In this document: positions 57,345-64,000 of the stretch, one piece after another
Position numbering within the stretch: the first letter of the stretch is position 1
Layout: each line of letters begins with the position of its first letter
From: Salsuginibacillus kocurii DSM 18087
Lineage (GTDB): Bacteria; Bacillota; Bacilli; Bacillales; Marinococcaceae
Reading direction: 5' to 3'
Assembly (NCBI RefSeq): GCF_000377705.1
Contig: NZ_KB898627.1
Location: forward strand, 299,216-363,215
Length of the DNA stretch: 64,000 bases
Translations under genes and position numbers: made by a program
Notes under the pieces: generated by a model
The model's database searches: none
Told to the model about the DNA's origin: nothing
The model's input: the letters and a program-made list of their open reading frames with translations, nothing else

Positions 57345-58041
57345 CATCCGCACCCGCCTGGCTCGCCAGCCACTTTTTCTCCGCTTCCGCCAACTGCACA
57401 TACGCCGGCGCAAACGCATGTGTATCCACTTCCGGCTCACGCTCCATCCCAAGCCGAACAAGCTCCGCCGGCCGCATAAACAGATTCGCCTCATCCGCAA
57501 ACAGCGCCCGCTCACCGAGCACATCCCGAATTACCTCCTGATGCTTCAAAACATCCGGACTGAGAAAGAAAACCGATCCGTCTCTCTCCTTCAAACGCCG
57601 AGCGAACTCTTCCATTAGCACAATCTGGTCGGCTTCGATCGACTGCAAGGCAGCTCCACCGTGGTAGAGACCGGTATACACCTGACCTCTCCGCGCGTCA
57701 AAAAACGGGCAAATCCACCCCGGAAACAGTTTGGCGTTTGCGGCAAGGGTTTCCAAACTCGAGACGCCCACAATCGGAATGCCGAGTGACCAGGCCAATG
57801 ACTTGGCCGTGCCGACCGCAATACGAACCCCCGTATACGAGCCGGGGCCCTTTGCTACGACAATCCGGTCCAACTCCGCCGGGCTCATGCCGACTTCATT
57901 CATCAGTTCTTCCACCGCCGGCATCAGGCGTAGCGAATGGTTTTTTTTCAAAATAGTCGTACGCTCTGCCATCACCTGGCCGTCTCTTGCCAGTGCGACG
58001 CCAGATGCGTACGTTGTTGCATCTATGGCTAACACATTCAT
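57337..58041 (-). CDS. tsaB: tRNA threonylcarbamoyladenosine complex subunit TsaB
   Basis: TsaB is the non-catalytic partner and scaffold of TsaD in t6A synthesis. 234 residues of the ASKHA-like fold beginning MNVLAIDATTYASGVAL; VAKGPGSYTGVRIAVGTAKSLAWSLGIPIVGVSSL near residue 62 is the family signature. It overlaps tsaE by 4 nt and rimI by 8 nt. Part of tsaE-tsaB-rimI-tsaD. Confidence 0.96.
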   Translation of the reverse strand: MNVLAIDATTYASGVALARDGQVMAERTTILKKNHSLRLMPAVEELMNEVGMSPAELDRIVVAKGPGSYTGVRIAVGTAKSLAWSLGIPIVGVSSLETLAANAKLFPGWICPFFDARRGQVYTGLYHGGAALQSIEADQIVLMEEFARRLKERDGSVFFLSPDVLKHQEVIRDVLGERALFADEANLFMRPAELVRLGMEREPEVDTHAFAPAYVQLAEAEKKWLASQAGADDE

Positions 58042-58499
58042 AACGTTTCAAGCTCCTTGCTTAAGTCAAGATAGCGCTCGCCGCGCGGGGTTAAAGTGAA
58101 GTGCCGGGCCGTCTCGCCGCTGCGGCGGATGTCAATTGCTAAATACTCGCGCGGCAACTGGTCTTCCACGCGCTCGGCCCATTCGACCAAGCTCACGCCG
58201 CTGCCTTCAAAATACTCCTCCAGCCCGAGCTCTTCGCTCTCTTCTTCATTGAGCCGGTAGACATCAAGATGATAGAGCGGCAGCCGGCCCTCGTATTCTT
58301 TTACGATCGTAAACGTCGGGCTGTTGACCGTACGTGTGACGCCAAGCCCGGCCGCGACCCCTTTAGCAAAATGAGTCTTGCCGGCGCCGAGATCACCTGC
58401 CAAGGTAACTACCGCACCGGCAAACAAACGCTCACCGAGCTGCTTCCCCAGCGTAAGCGTCTCTTCCACGCTTTTCGTCTCTATCTCAATTCGTTCCAT
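58038..58499 (-). CDS. tsaE: tRNA threonylcarbamoyladenosine biosynthesis ATPase TsaE
   Basis: TsaE is an ATPase that drives the TsaBD cycle. 153 residues from ATG 58499 (GGAGG seven nt upstream). Walker A GDLGAGKTHFAKG near residue 39, RTVNSPTFTIVKEYEG near 55, and SLVEWAERV near 105. Overlaps thiL by 14 nt and tsaB by 4 nt. Confidence 0.96.
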   Translation of the reverse strand: MERIEIETKSVEETLTLGKQLGERLFAGAVVTLAGDLGAGKTHFAKGVAAGLGVTRTVNSPTFTIVKEYEGRLPLYHLDVYRLNEEESEELGLEEYFEGSGVSLVEWAERVEDQLPREYLAIDIRRSGETARHFTLTPRGERYLDLSKELETL

Positions 58500-59478
58500 T
58501 CGACGTTCCTCCAAAATGATTATACCCTCTCGCGCGCAGCTCTTCCAGCCGTGTTTCCTGCGCTAAATAAACACCGCTGCCTTCCTCGACGCGGCCGACC
58601 ACCATAAGCTCTAGCCCGAGCGCACGCGCTTTCTCTAGGCTATCTTCACTCATCGTGCCGCACAGTTCAAAATCTTCGCCGCCAAATAGGGCCAAGTCGA
58701 GCGCTTTCTCTGGAGGGTGAATCGTTTTTAATGCCGGGTGGGCCGGAAGCTTGTCACCTTCTAGCACGAGAGATACCCCGCTTGCGTCCGCAATCTCACC
58801 AGCCTCACTGGCTATGCCGTCACTCACATCATTCATCGCAATCCGTGCCTCGACCTGCTGGAGCGTCCTTGCTTCCTGCACGCGAATCGGCGGACGCTGG
58901 TGCGCACGCACGAGTTGTTGCTCTTCCTCCGTAAACGAATGGGTCCGGGTGTGAGCAAGCAACAGGTCCAGGCCGCCGCCCGAGCCGCCAAGCGTCCCGG
59001 TCGTAAAAACGAGATCTCCCGGCTGCGCTGTCCGCCGCAAGAATGCGCGCCCCTTCTCTACTTTCCCCATAACTGTCACGCTAAGTACGAGCGCATCTTG
59101 GGCGGAGACAGTATCGCCGCCGATTAAATCCATTTCCAGCTGGTCGCCAAGTGCGCGCATGCCGTCGTAGAGTGCGACCAGATCATTTTCCTGCCAATGC
59201 TTCGGTACCGCCGCAGAGACGAGGTAATAAAGGGGTATCCCGCCCATGGCCGCGATGTCGCTCACATTCACGGCCAAGCCTTTATAGCCTATATCGGCAA
59301 GCGAAAGCGTGTCGCGGGTGAAGTGGACGCCTTCAACCATCGTATCAACGCAGACGACCGACTCAAACGCCGAATCTGTCTGCAGCACCGCCGCATCGTC
59401 ACCAATCCCTTCCCGGACGCCAGCCTGATGAAATTGGGACGGCGCCACCCGCCTAAGCCATGAAAACTCATCCTTCAA
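58486..59478 (-). CDS. thiL: Thiamine-monophosphate kinase
   Basis: ThiL phosphorylates thiamine phosphate to the active diphosphate. 330 residues. GIGDDAAVLQ near residue 22 and the motif VDTMVEGVHF near 40 bind metal and ATP; KGLAVNVSDIAAMGG near 68, DLIGGDTVSA near 115 and DVSDGIASEA near 213 complete the family. The gene ends inside the tsaE start. It heads the thiL-tsaE-tsaB-rimI-tsaD run. Confidence 0.97.
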   Translation of the reverse strand: MKDEFSWLRRVAPSQFHQAGVREGIGDDAAVLQTDSAFESVVCVDTMVEGVHFTRDTLSLADIGYKGLAVNVSDIAAMGGIPLYYLVSAAVPKHWQENDLVALYDGMRALGDQLEMDLIGGDTVSAQDALVLSVTVMGKVEKGRAFLRRTAQPGDLVFTTGTLGGSGGGLDLLLAHTRTHSFTEEEQQLVRAHQRPPIRVQEARTLQQVEARIAMNDVSDGIASEAGEIADASGVSLVLEGDKLPAHPALKTIHPPEKALDLALFGGEDFELCGTMSEDSLEKARALGLELMVVGRVEEGSGVYLAQETRLEELRARGYNHFGGTSNGTN

Positions 59479-59590
59479 CGTCTCTCTCTCCTTTGACCGA
59501 TTGCTATCTTTCCTCTAGTGTACCGCACAAACGCAAAAAACACGTAAACTTTTCAACTGGCTGATGAGGGCGTTCGTTTCAAATCGCATT
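59479..59590. other. Upstream region of thiL
   Basis: About 110 bp between thiL and the terminator of the tRNA unit; it should hold the thiL promoter. Nothing else seen. Confidence 0.35.
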
Positions 59591-59620
59591 AAAAAAACGA
59601 AACAATTGGTATTGTTCCGT
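59591..59620 (-). terminator. Terminator downstream of tRNA-fMet and its tandem repeats
   Basis: Minus-strand CGGAACAATACC...ATTGTTTCG stem followed by TTTTTTT. It lies about 400 nt beyond the tRNA, so the tandem repeats may be transcribed with the tRNA. Confidence 0.75.
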
Positions 59621-59689
59621 TGTTGGTTGAATTATGTAGAATGTTAATATTTATTATTTCAAGTTGTACGTTGTTGGTGTGCTTAAGAA

Positions 59690-60025
59690 TTGCTTTTATA
59701 TGATCTCGATCTGTTGCCTATCAACGTAGTCTCGATCAAATATTATGGTTGCACCCTTGGCACTGCTATGTTCCTTCGCACTGAAGTATTTCCACCGTAG
59801 TGTCAGTCACATAAATTGGTTGCACCTTAGTACTACTATATGCTTTCGCATTGATGGATACTCGACGTAGTGTCAAGCAAGTATTATGGTTGCACTTTAG
59901 TACTACTATATGATCTCGCTCTGTTGCATATCAACGTAGTCTCGATCAAATATTATGGTTGCACCTTAGTACTCCTATATGCTTTCGCAAGGAAGTATGC
60001 CCAACGTAGCATCAAGCAAACATTA
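59690..60025 (-). repeat. About 70-bp tandem repeats abutting tRNA-fMet
   Basis: The word GGTTGCAC(C/T) (minus strand GTGCAACC) occurs at 59747, 59818, 59888, 59957, and the equivalent in the tRNA end at 60027: steps of 71, 70, 69 and 70. Two unit types alternate: one with GATCTCG...CAACGTAGTCTCGATCAAATATTATGG and one with GCTTTCGCA...GTAG(T/C)(G/A)TCAAGCAA. Each unit ends in the tRNA-like GCAACCATAAT. Confidence 0.8.
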
Positions 60026-60102
60026 TGGTTGCGGGGGGAGGATTTGAACCTCCGACCTCCGGGTTATGAGCCCGACGAGCTTCCAGACTGCTCTACCCCG
60101 CG
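60026..60102 (-). tRNA. Initiator tRNA-Met (fMet)
   Basis: 77 nt with encoded CCA. Starts CGCGGGGTAGAGCAG, anticodon CAT in GGGCTCATAACCC (three consecutive G-C pairs, the initiator hallmark), and a C1-A72 mismatch at the acceptor end. This is a bacterial initiator tRNA. Confidence 0.97.
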
Positions 60103-60223
60103 ATATTATTAAACGGTGCGCTTCAACGTCACAAAAATAATAATAACAGACAGAACGTATTTGCGCAACACTTTCCCTAAAAAAAGTTTTGTCGAATATT
60201 AGTTAGCTTCTTTTAATTTTCCC

Positions 60224-60256
60224 TTTACACGAATGTGACAAATCTGTTACATTATA
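60224..60256 (+). promoter_or_regulatory. Promoter of small membrane gene
   Basis: TTTACA, about 17 nt, TTACAT near 60247, upstream of the small gene at 60309. Fair match to sigma-A. Confidence 0.45.
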
Positions 60257-60308
60257 TATACATAAATATTCGGATAATTCAAAACTATCAGGAAAGGAGC
60301 GTGATAGT

Positions 60309-60446
60309 GTGAAGGCCTTACGCTATACAAAAGCATTCTTCCTTGCTTACGTGGCCTTATTAGCCACTTTCATCTTTCTACCCGTCCTCCTATTCACTGA
60401 TAACATCGCAATGTATCAAAACCTGCAAAACTTCTTCCATTCTTAA
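60309..60446 (+). CDS. Putative 45-residue small membrane protein
   Basis: ORF starts at GTG 60309, nine nt after GAAAGGAG: MKALRYTKAFFLAY then a single transmembrane helix (VALLATFIFLPVLLF) and a short hydrophilic C terminus. A promoter-like sequence precedes and a strong terminator follows 19 nt after the stop, so it looks like a real gene. No family recognised. Confidence 0.6.
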   Translation: MKALRYTKAFFLAYVALLATFIFLPVLLFTDNIAMYQNLQNFFHS

Positions 60447-60464
60447 ATGTAATCACAGTGTTTC

Positions 60465-60497
60465 CCTCACCGCTTACCCCCTGCGGTGAGTTTTTTT
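60465..60497 (+). terminator. Terminator of the small membrane gene
   Basis: CTCACCGC / GCGGTGAG stem with an 8-9-nt loop and TTTTTTT. Confidence 0.88.
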
Positions 60498-60640
60498 CTT
60501 TGTTGGGCAAAAGACTTGGGCAGGTGTGCTATTAATAGAGAAAGGAGAGAGTGTGGCGTCACGCATGCGGCGTGCCGATTGGCTCCATTTGACCCCGATT
60601 CAGTGCAGAGTGGCTCCAGGAGAAGGCGCGCTCCCCACCT

Positions 60641-60736
60641 ATTCCGTGCAAATCCCAATCGCTATAAAGCAGCGTTGCGTCCGCAGCGCTTCATTACAGC
60701 AGTGCTTAAATGCTGTTGCGCTGCCTACGCAGCGCT
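60641..60736 (+). repeat. Duplicated block, copy 1
   Basis: ATTCCGTGCAAATC...GCAGTGCTTAAATGCTGTTGCGCTGCCTACGCAGCGC. Copy 2 is at 61098-61194, about 80% identical by eye, same orientation, 457 bp apart, flanking the 21-nt array. Confidence 0.68.
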
Positions 60737-60792
60737 ACCGATTGGATTTAAGTTCTTTATTACTTCTTTGGAGAGGAGAACGCCCCAGTGAT

Positions 60793-60981
60793 TGTGGCAT
60801 CACAGCTCTGGGTTGTGGCGTGACGCCTATTTGTAGTGGCGTCACTTTTTCCACTTGTGGCGTGACACCTATTTATTGTGGCGTCACTCCTTTCAGTTGT
60901 GGTGTCAGACCTATTTATTGTGGATTCACGCTTATTAAGTGTGGCGTGACGGCTGACTAGTGCGGCGTGACATAGTTTCAG
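60793..60981 (+). repeat. 21-nt periodic array, word TGTGGCGTSAC, nine units
   Basis: Units at 60793, 60814, 60835, 60856, 60877, 60898, 60919, 60940 and 60961: every step exactly 21 nt. Words: TGTGGCATCAC, TGTGGCGTGAC, AGTGGCGTCAC, TGTGGCGTGAC, TGTGGCGTCAC, TGTGGTGTCAG, TGTGGATTCAC, TGTGGCGTGAC, TGCGGCGTGAC. Confidence 0.85.
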
Positions 60982-61097
60982 GAAGGCGTCACGGTCCATA
61001 AGTGCCTCGGCCCGGCCCTGGAGTTTCGCGATTCCCCTCGAGTGCGTCCTTTCTCCAATAAGTACACCGCCTCCTCCCTACTTACGCCACCCCGCCT

Positions 61098-61194
61098 ATT
61101 CCGCTCCAATCACCATCGCTATATATCAGCGCTGCAACCAGCAGCGCATCATTATGGCAGTGCTTTCATGCTCTTGCGCTGCCTACGCAGCGCC
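61098..61194 (+). repeat. Duplicated block, copy 2
   Basis: ATTCCGCTCCAATCACC...GCAGTGCTTTCATGCTCTTGCGCTGCCTACGCAGCGC, partner of 60641-60736. Confidence 0.68.
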
Positions 61195-61395
61195 TCCTTC
61201 TCCCTTTCCCCGGCCTAAATTTCTCCTCATTCTATCTGGTTGATGTACGCTCTATCCCCTGATTTATCGCTTTTCCGCCGGCTTATTAAATAAATTAATA
61301 ATTGTCTTCGCGTTTCTCAATCACCACGCTCCTTCATCTTCCGTTATTATAAAAGTAATCACACGTTGCGTTTTCGTTCGAAAGGGGGACACCAG

Positions 61396-62535
61396 ATGAC
61401 AACACTTTATAAAAAATCCTTAAATATATTTCCTGGATTACTTCTTTGTTTTGTTGTGATGATGGGAGCCATGTTTGCTGCGGACGTCCTCGGCGCATGG
61501 ATCAATCAGCTTCAAGGCTTGCCTCAGGATGGCAGCAGCCCAATCTCTTCCATCTTTATCGCGATCATCGCCGGGCTTATTATTCGTAACTTCTTAGGAC
61601 TGCATGAAGCTTTTAAAGATGGAGTCAATTTCTCAGTGAAAGTTGTCCTGAAGTTGGGCATCATTCTGCTTGGGATTCGCCTTAGTTTTTTAGATGTTAT
61701 TACCCTCGGAGCATGGGGGATCCCAATTATTCTTATCTGTGTAGTAACAGGTGTCATGGTCACCTTGTGGATTACGACAAAAATGCAGCAATCCCACCGC
61801 CTTGGCACATTAACTGCAGTAGGAACCGGCATCTGTGGTGTTACCGCTATTGTCGGAACGGCACCGGGCATTAAAGCAAACGATGAAGAGATCGCTTACG
61901 CCGTCGGTAACATAACTATTTTCGGAATATTGGCAATGTTTTTATACCCCTACTTGGCTCATTTATTGTTTGCGGATGATCCTGTTCGTGCCGGACTTTT
62001 CCTCGGCACCTCTATCCATGAGACCGCTCAAGTTGCCGGTGCGTCACTGATTTATGATCAAATGTTTCAAATGAACCAAGTTGTTGATATTGCAACCATA
62101 TCCAAATTAACACGAAACACCCTTTTAATCGCGGCTGTACCGATCCTTTCCTATTATTATATAAAGAAAAGCGGCCGCGTCACCGGCCAGGGGAGCAACG
62201 TAAAAAAATGGTACCAACTAATTCCGCTGTTTGTCATCGGCTTTTTACTAATGGCTGGCGTGCGCACGATCGGGGATTCCGGAGTGGAAGAAAACCAATT
62301 GGCGTTCGGCCTCTTCTCGCCTGAACAATGGCAAACATTGGCTGATAGTTTAAGTACGATCGGATCCACCTATTTCTTAGGAATTGCGATGGCAGCAGTC
62401 GGCCTGTCCACCAACCTGCGCCTCTTTAAAAATCATGGCATCAAGCCGTTTTATGTCGGCATGGCCGCAGCCTTAACCGTTACGTTGATCAGTGTATTGA
62501 TGGTGTATATCTTAGGAGGGTTGATTGATTACTAG
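61396..62535 (+). CDS. YeiH family putative sulfate exporter (UPF0324)
   Basis: A 379-residue membrane protein with about ten helices. GLIIRNFLGLHEAFKDGVNF near residue 53 and GTGICGVTAIVGTAPGIKA near 148 are family signatures; GTSIHETAQVAGA near 202 is also conserved. I start at ATG 61396 (AAGGGGG seven nt before). The export role for sulfur oxyanions is inferred. A LysR gene follows, the usual YeiH/YeiE pairing. Confidence 0.9.
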   Translation: MTTLYKKSLNIFPGLLLCFVVMMGAMFAADVLGAWINQLQGLPQDGSSPISSIFIAIIAGLIIRNFLGLHEAFKDGVNFSVKVVLKLGIILLGIRLSFLDVITLGAWGIPIILICVVTGVMVTLWITTKMQQSHRLGTLTAVGTGICGVTAIVGTAPGIKANDEEIAYAVGNITIFGILAMFLYPYLAHLLFADDPVRAGLFLGTSIHETAQVAGASLIYDQMFQMNQVVDIATISKLTRNTLLIAAVPILSYYYIKKSGRVTGQGSNVKKWYQLIPLFVIGFLLMAGVRTIGDSGVEENQLAFGLFSPEQWQTLADSLSTIGSTYFLGIAMAAVGLSTNLRLFKNHGIKPFYVGMAAALTVTLISVLMVYILGGLIDY

Positions 62536-62757
62536 TTCATTCCTAAAAATCTTTTAGCCTTTTCTTCTGAATATTGTGTATAATGAAAGGGCATCCACAA
62601 ATAAATATTAAAGGCTTTCCCTCGAAGAATAGCTGCTTAACAGCTTGTTATTTTTCAAGGGTTGCTCTTGTCTTCAACCAACCATTATGCTTGCACCTAG
62701 GGTCAGAACATGTTTAATCAAATCACTGCATACTGCGCTAAAGAAAAGGTGAAAGAA
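62536..62757. other. Intergenic between yeiH-like and lysR genes
   Basis: A weak hairpin (AATAGCTG / CAGCTTGTTATT) near 62625-62655 may end the transporter transcript. The word ATTATGCTTGCACCTA near 62685 resembles the one in the tRNA-linked repeats. No gene seen. Confidence 0.4.
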
Positions 62758-63681
62758 ATGAACAATGATCAATTACATTCTTTTATAACTGTAGCTCAAA
62801 AAAAAAGCTTTTCTGAAGCCGCCCGTATTTTATACGTATCTCAACCTACCATTACCTCTCAAATTAAAGCACTAGAAAGCGAATTAAACACTTCTTTATT
62901 TATCAGAACAAAAAAATCCGTTGAGGTCACTCCAGCCGGCGAAATGTTACTGGAATACGCCCAACAGATTTTGGACTTGCAAGTGCAGGCTAAAAACAAA
63001 CTCGCCAGTTTAGAAGACGAGCTGCAAGGGACCTTGTTTGTAGCAAGCAGCTTAACGATCGGTGAAAGTGTTCTCCCTATGCTGTTGCACAATTTCAAAT
63101 CCAGGTTCTCGTATGTAAATTTAAAAACAGACATTACAAACAGCCAGCATATCGTAAATATGATAAAAAACGGAGAACTAGAAATTGGTTTAATAGAAGC
63201 GGAGTTAAGAGAACCTGCCCTTAATATTGAACCGTTTATGGATGATGAGTTAGTTTTATTCTCTCATTGTAATTACTTTTCAGAAGACCGGGACGCTATC
63301 TTACTTAAAGAACTCACTTCTGTACCGATTGTCATGCGGGAAGAGGGATCAGGAACACGAACGGTCATTCAAAACCACTTAAAAGAGCTTGGCATTCCAC
63401 CAGAAAAGTTAAATATTGTGCTGGAGTTAGGTAGTACCGAATCGGTAAAAACGGCTGTGGAATCTGGTATTGGCGTTTCTATTCTTTCTAAAAGTGCGAT
63501 CCGCAAAGAACTTAATGCTAACATTTTCCAAACTTTCCCTATAGAGGACGTTACTTTGGGTCGCCAATTTTATTTAGTATATAAAAAGAACAAAACGTTA
63601 TCTCTTATTTCTCAAAGCTTTTTTGATATTGTTATGGAAAACAAATTTACCACTCCCAAGTTGCCAGGAGGATGGCATTAA
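62758..63681 (+). CDS. LysR-type transcriptional regulator (YeiE/CysL-like)
   Basis: 307 residues from ATG 62758 (AAAGGTG upstream). The winged helix-turn-helix spans residues 1-60 (SFSEAARILYVSQPTITSQIKALESELNT); the effector domain follows with EVGLIEAEL-like and REEGSGTRTVI segments. The REEGSGTR motif is typical of YeiE/CysL proteins that respond to sulfite or sulfur status. It probably regulates the adjacent transporter. Confidence 0.9.
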   Translation: MNNDQLHSFITVAQKKSFSEAARILYVSQPTITSQIKALESELNTSLFIRTKKSVEVTPAGEMLLEYAQQILDLQVQAKNKLASLEDELQGTLFVASSLTIGESVLPMLLHNFKSRFSYVNLKTDITNSQHIVNMIKNGELEIGLIEAELREPALNIEPFMDDELVLFSHCNYFSEDRDAILLKELTSVPIVMREEGSGTRTVIQNHLKELGIPPEKLNIVLELGSTESVKTAVESGIGVSILSKSAIRKELNANIFQTFPIEDVTLGRQFYLVYKKNKTLSLISQSFFDIVMENKFTTPKLPGGWH

Positions 63682-63745
63682 TAGAACATCTGTAACCAAT
63701 CACCCTGCCACTTTCACTTTTAAAGAGGCCTGCATTTCATTAGAG

Positions 63746-64000
63746 TGACCCAATAATATGAGACAGGAAAAAACACCCCCTAAGTCGTATGTAGTATTAA
63801 ATCGACATTTTAGGAGGTGTTTTTCTTTATGGGTAAAAAACAGTTTTATCCTGAAGAAGTTAAACAAGAAGTGATTCGTTTGAAATTGTCCGGTGAATGG
63901 ACGAATCGAGAAATTATGGAGAAGTTCGGTATCAAAAGTAAAACTCAGATCAAAACATGGATGAGATGGTATCGAGAGGGTGAAAATCACAGACTAGCTC
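63746..64000 (+). mobile_element. IS3-family insertion sequence, left part
   Basis: Begins TGACCCAATAATATGAGACAG, a typical IS3/IS150-group left end, followed by the start of a transposase OrfA gene. The rest lies outside the window. Confidence 0.75.
63829..64000 (+). CDS. IS3-family transposase OrfA (HTH), 3' end outside window
   Basis: 57 codons are visible: MGKKQFYPEEVKQEVIRLK, then a helix-turn-helix segment ending KTQIKTWMRWYREGE, the N-terminal DNA-binding domain of an IS3/IS150 OrfA. GGAGGTG lies 10 nt upstream. Truncated by the window end. Confidence 0.88.
   Translation, partial: MGKKQFYPEEVKQEVIRLKLSGEWTNREIMEKFGIKSKTQIKTWMRWYREGENHRLA

Larger units (their letters stand above)
60498..61395. 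other. Repeat-rich intergenic region
   Basis: About 900 bp with no supported gene. It contains a duplicated 97-bp block (60641-60736 and 61098-61194) and a nine-unit 21-nt array (60793-60981) with decayed extension to about 61060. An open frame at 60526-60960 reads through the array and is discounted. Confidence 0.5.

Noticed and set aside
59690..60025. Series of additional tRNA genes
   Set aside because: Units share only the last residues of tRNA-fMet; no cloverleaf arms or anticodon loop can be formed.
60526..60960. 144-residue frame across the 60.8-kb array
   Set aside because: Same reason as the previous entry; the start is within repeat DNA.
60793..60981. CRISPR array
   Set aside because: Unit is 21 nt with about 11 conserved and 10 variable bases; real CRISPRs have 24-40-nt repeats and about 30-nt spacers, and there are no cas genes.

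Overview
The window looks like a core chromosomal segment of a spore-forming Bacillaceae bacterium, probably an alkaliphile or moderate halophile. The evidence is a Bacillus-type gene order, spore genes (a GerA-type receptor operon, splAB), strongly acidic exported proteins (the SLH protein at 8380-10026 and the Opu lipoprotein), an Opu-type osmoprotectant importer and a heat-shock operon with a CIRCE site. I cannot name the genus with confidence. Most housekeeping genes lie on the minus strand and follow, reversed, the B. subtilis block thiL-tsaE-tsaB-rimI-gcp(tsaD)-ydiF-rex-tat-ydiK/ydiL-groES-groEL ... yeaC-yeaD-yebA-guaA-pbuG-yebE-yebG-purE-purK-purB. Accessory cassettes are inserted between these blocks.

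Layout. 1-3646: purB (cut by the window edge), purK, purE behind a PurR box, a sigma-A promoter and a guanine riboswitch with terminator, then yebG and yebE. 3899-17205: accessory genes, namely a cobalamin-type binding protein, a type III polyketide synthase with its methyltransferase, a patatin, an acidic SLH protein, a VOC protein flanked by two MITE-like elements, a Met/Cys PLP enzyme with an apparent internal deletion, a 2-hydroxyacid dehydrogenase, a truncated HAD hydrolase, an AlkD-like glycosylase, a YhfP-type reductase and a YitT protein. 17626-19986: queCDEF for 7-deazaguanine. 20185-22611: UV-damage repair (splA-splB, uvsE). 23367-31396: tRNA-Ala, pbuG (second PurR/guanine-riboswitch unit), guaA with an unassigned attenuated leader, and the yebA-yeaD-yeaC module, in which yeaD is split by a frameshift at an A7 slip site. 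32397-36500: four-gene ger operon. 36758-39441: Opu-type ABC importer. 40025-43986: two odd small genes (one almost all histidine), gdhA and an alcohol dehydrogenase. 44547-47782: groEL, groES, CIRCE, ydiL, ydiK. 48200-54319: MFS exporter, tatC, tatA, rex and an ABC-F protein; the tat-rex-abcF segment is flanked by inverted clusters of 116-119-bp repeats. 54885-55165: DnaA-box cluster. 55853-59478: tsaD-rimI-tsaB-tsaE-thiL (t6A tRNA modification and thiamine). 60026-60102: initiator tRNA followed by about 70-bp tandem repeats. 61396-64000: a small membrane gene upstream, then a YeiH transporter with its LysR regulator and the left end of an IS3-type element.

The most unusual signal is a set of intergenic arrays at six places (about 17.3, 17.4, 36.5, 39.8, 55.4-55.7 and 60.8 kb). 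In each, a short word (TGTGGCGT, CACTGYGCA, TGGACGTTTCGAC or AGTGCGGCG) recurs almost exactly every 21 nt while the intervening bases vary. The same words occur at distant loci, always on the + strand. I know of no named element of this kind. The perfect DnaA boxes at 54.9 kb are also spaced by about 21, 42 and 20 bp. Other leads are the MITE family with a nested palindromic insertion, the tRNA-linked tandem repeats, the guaA leader and the yeaD slip site.
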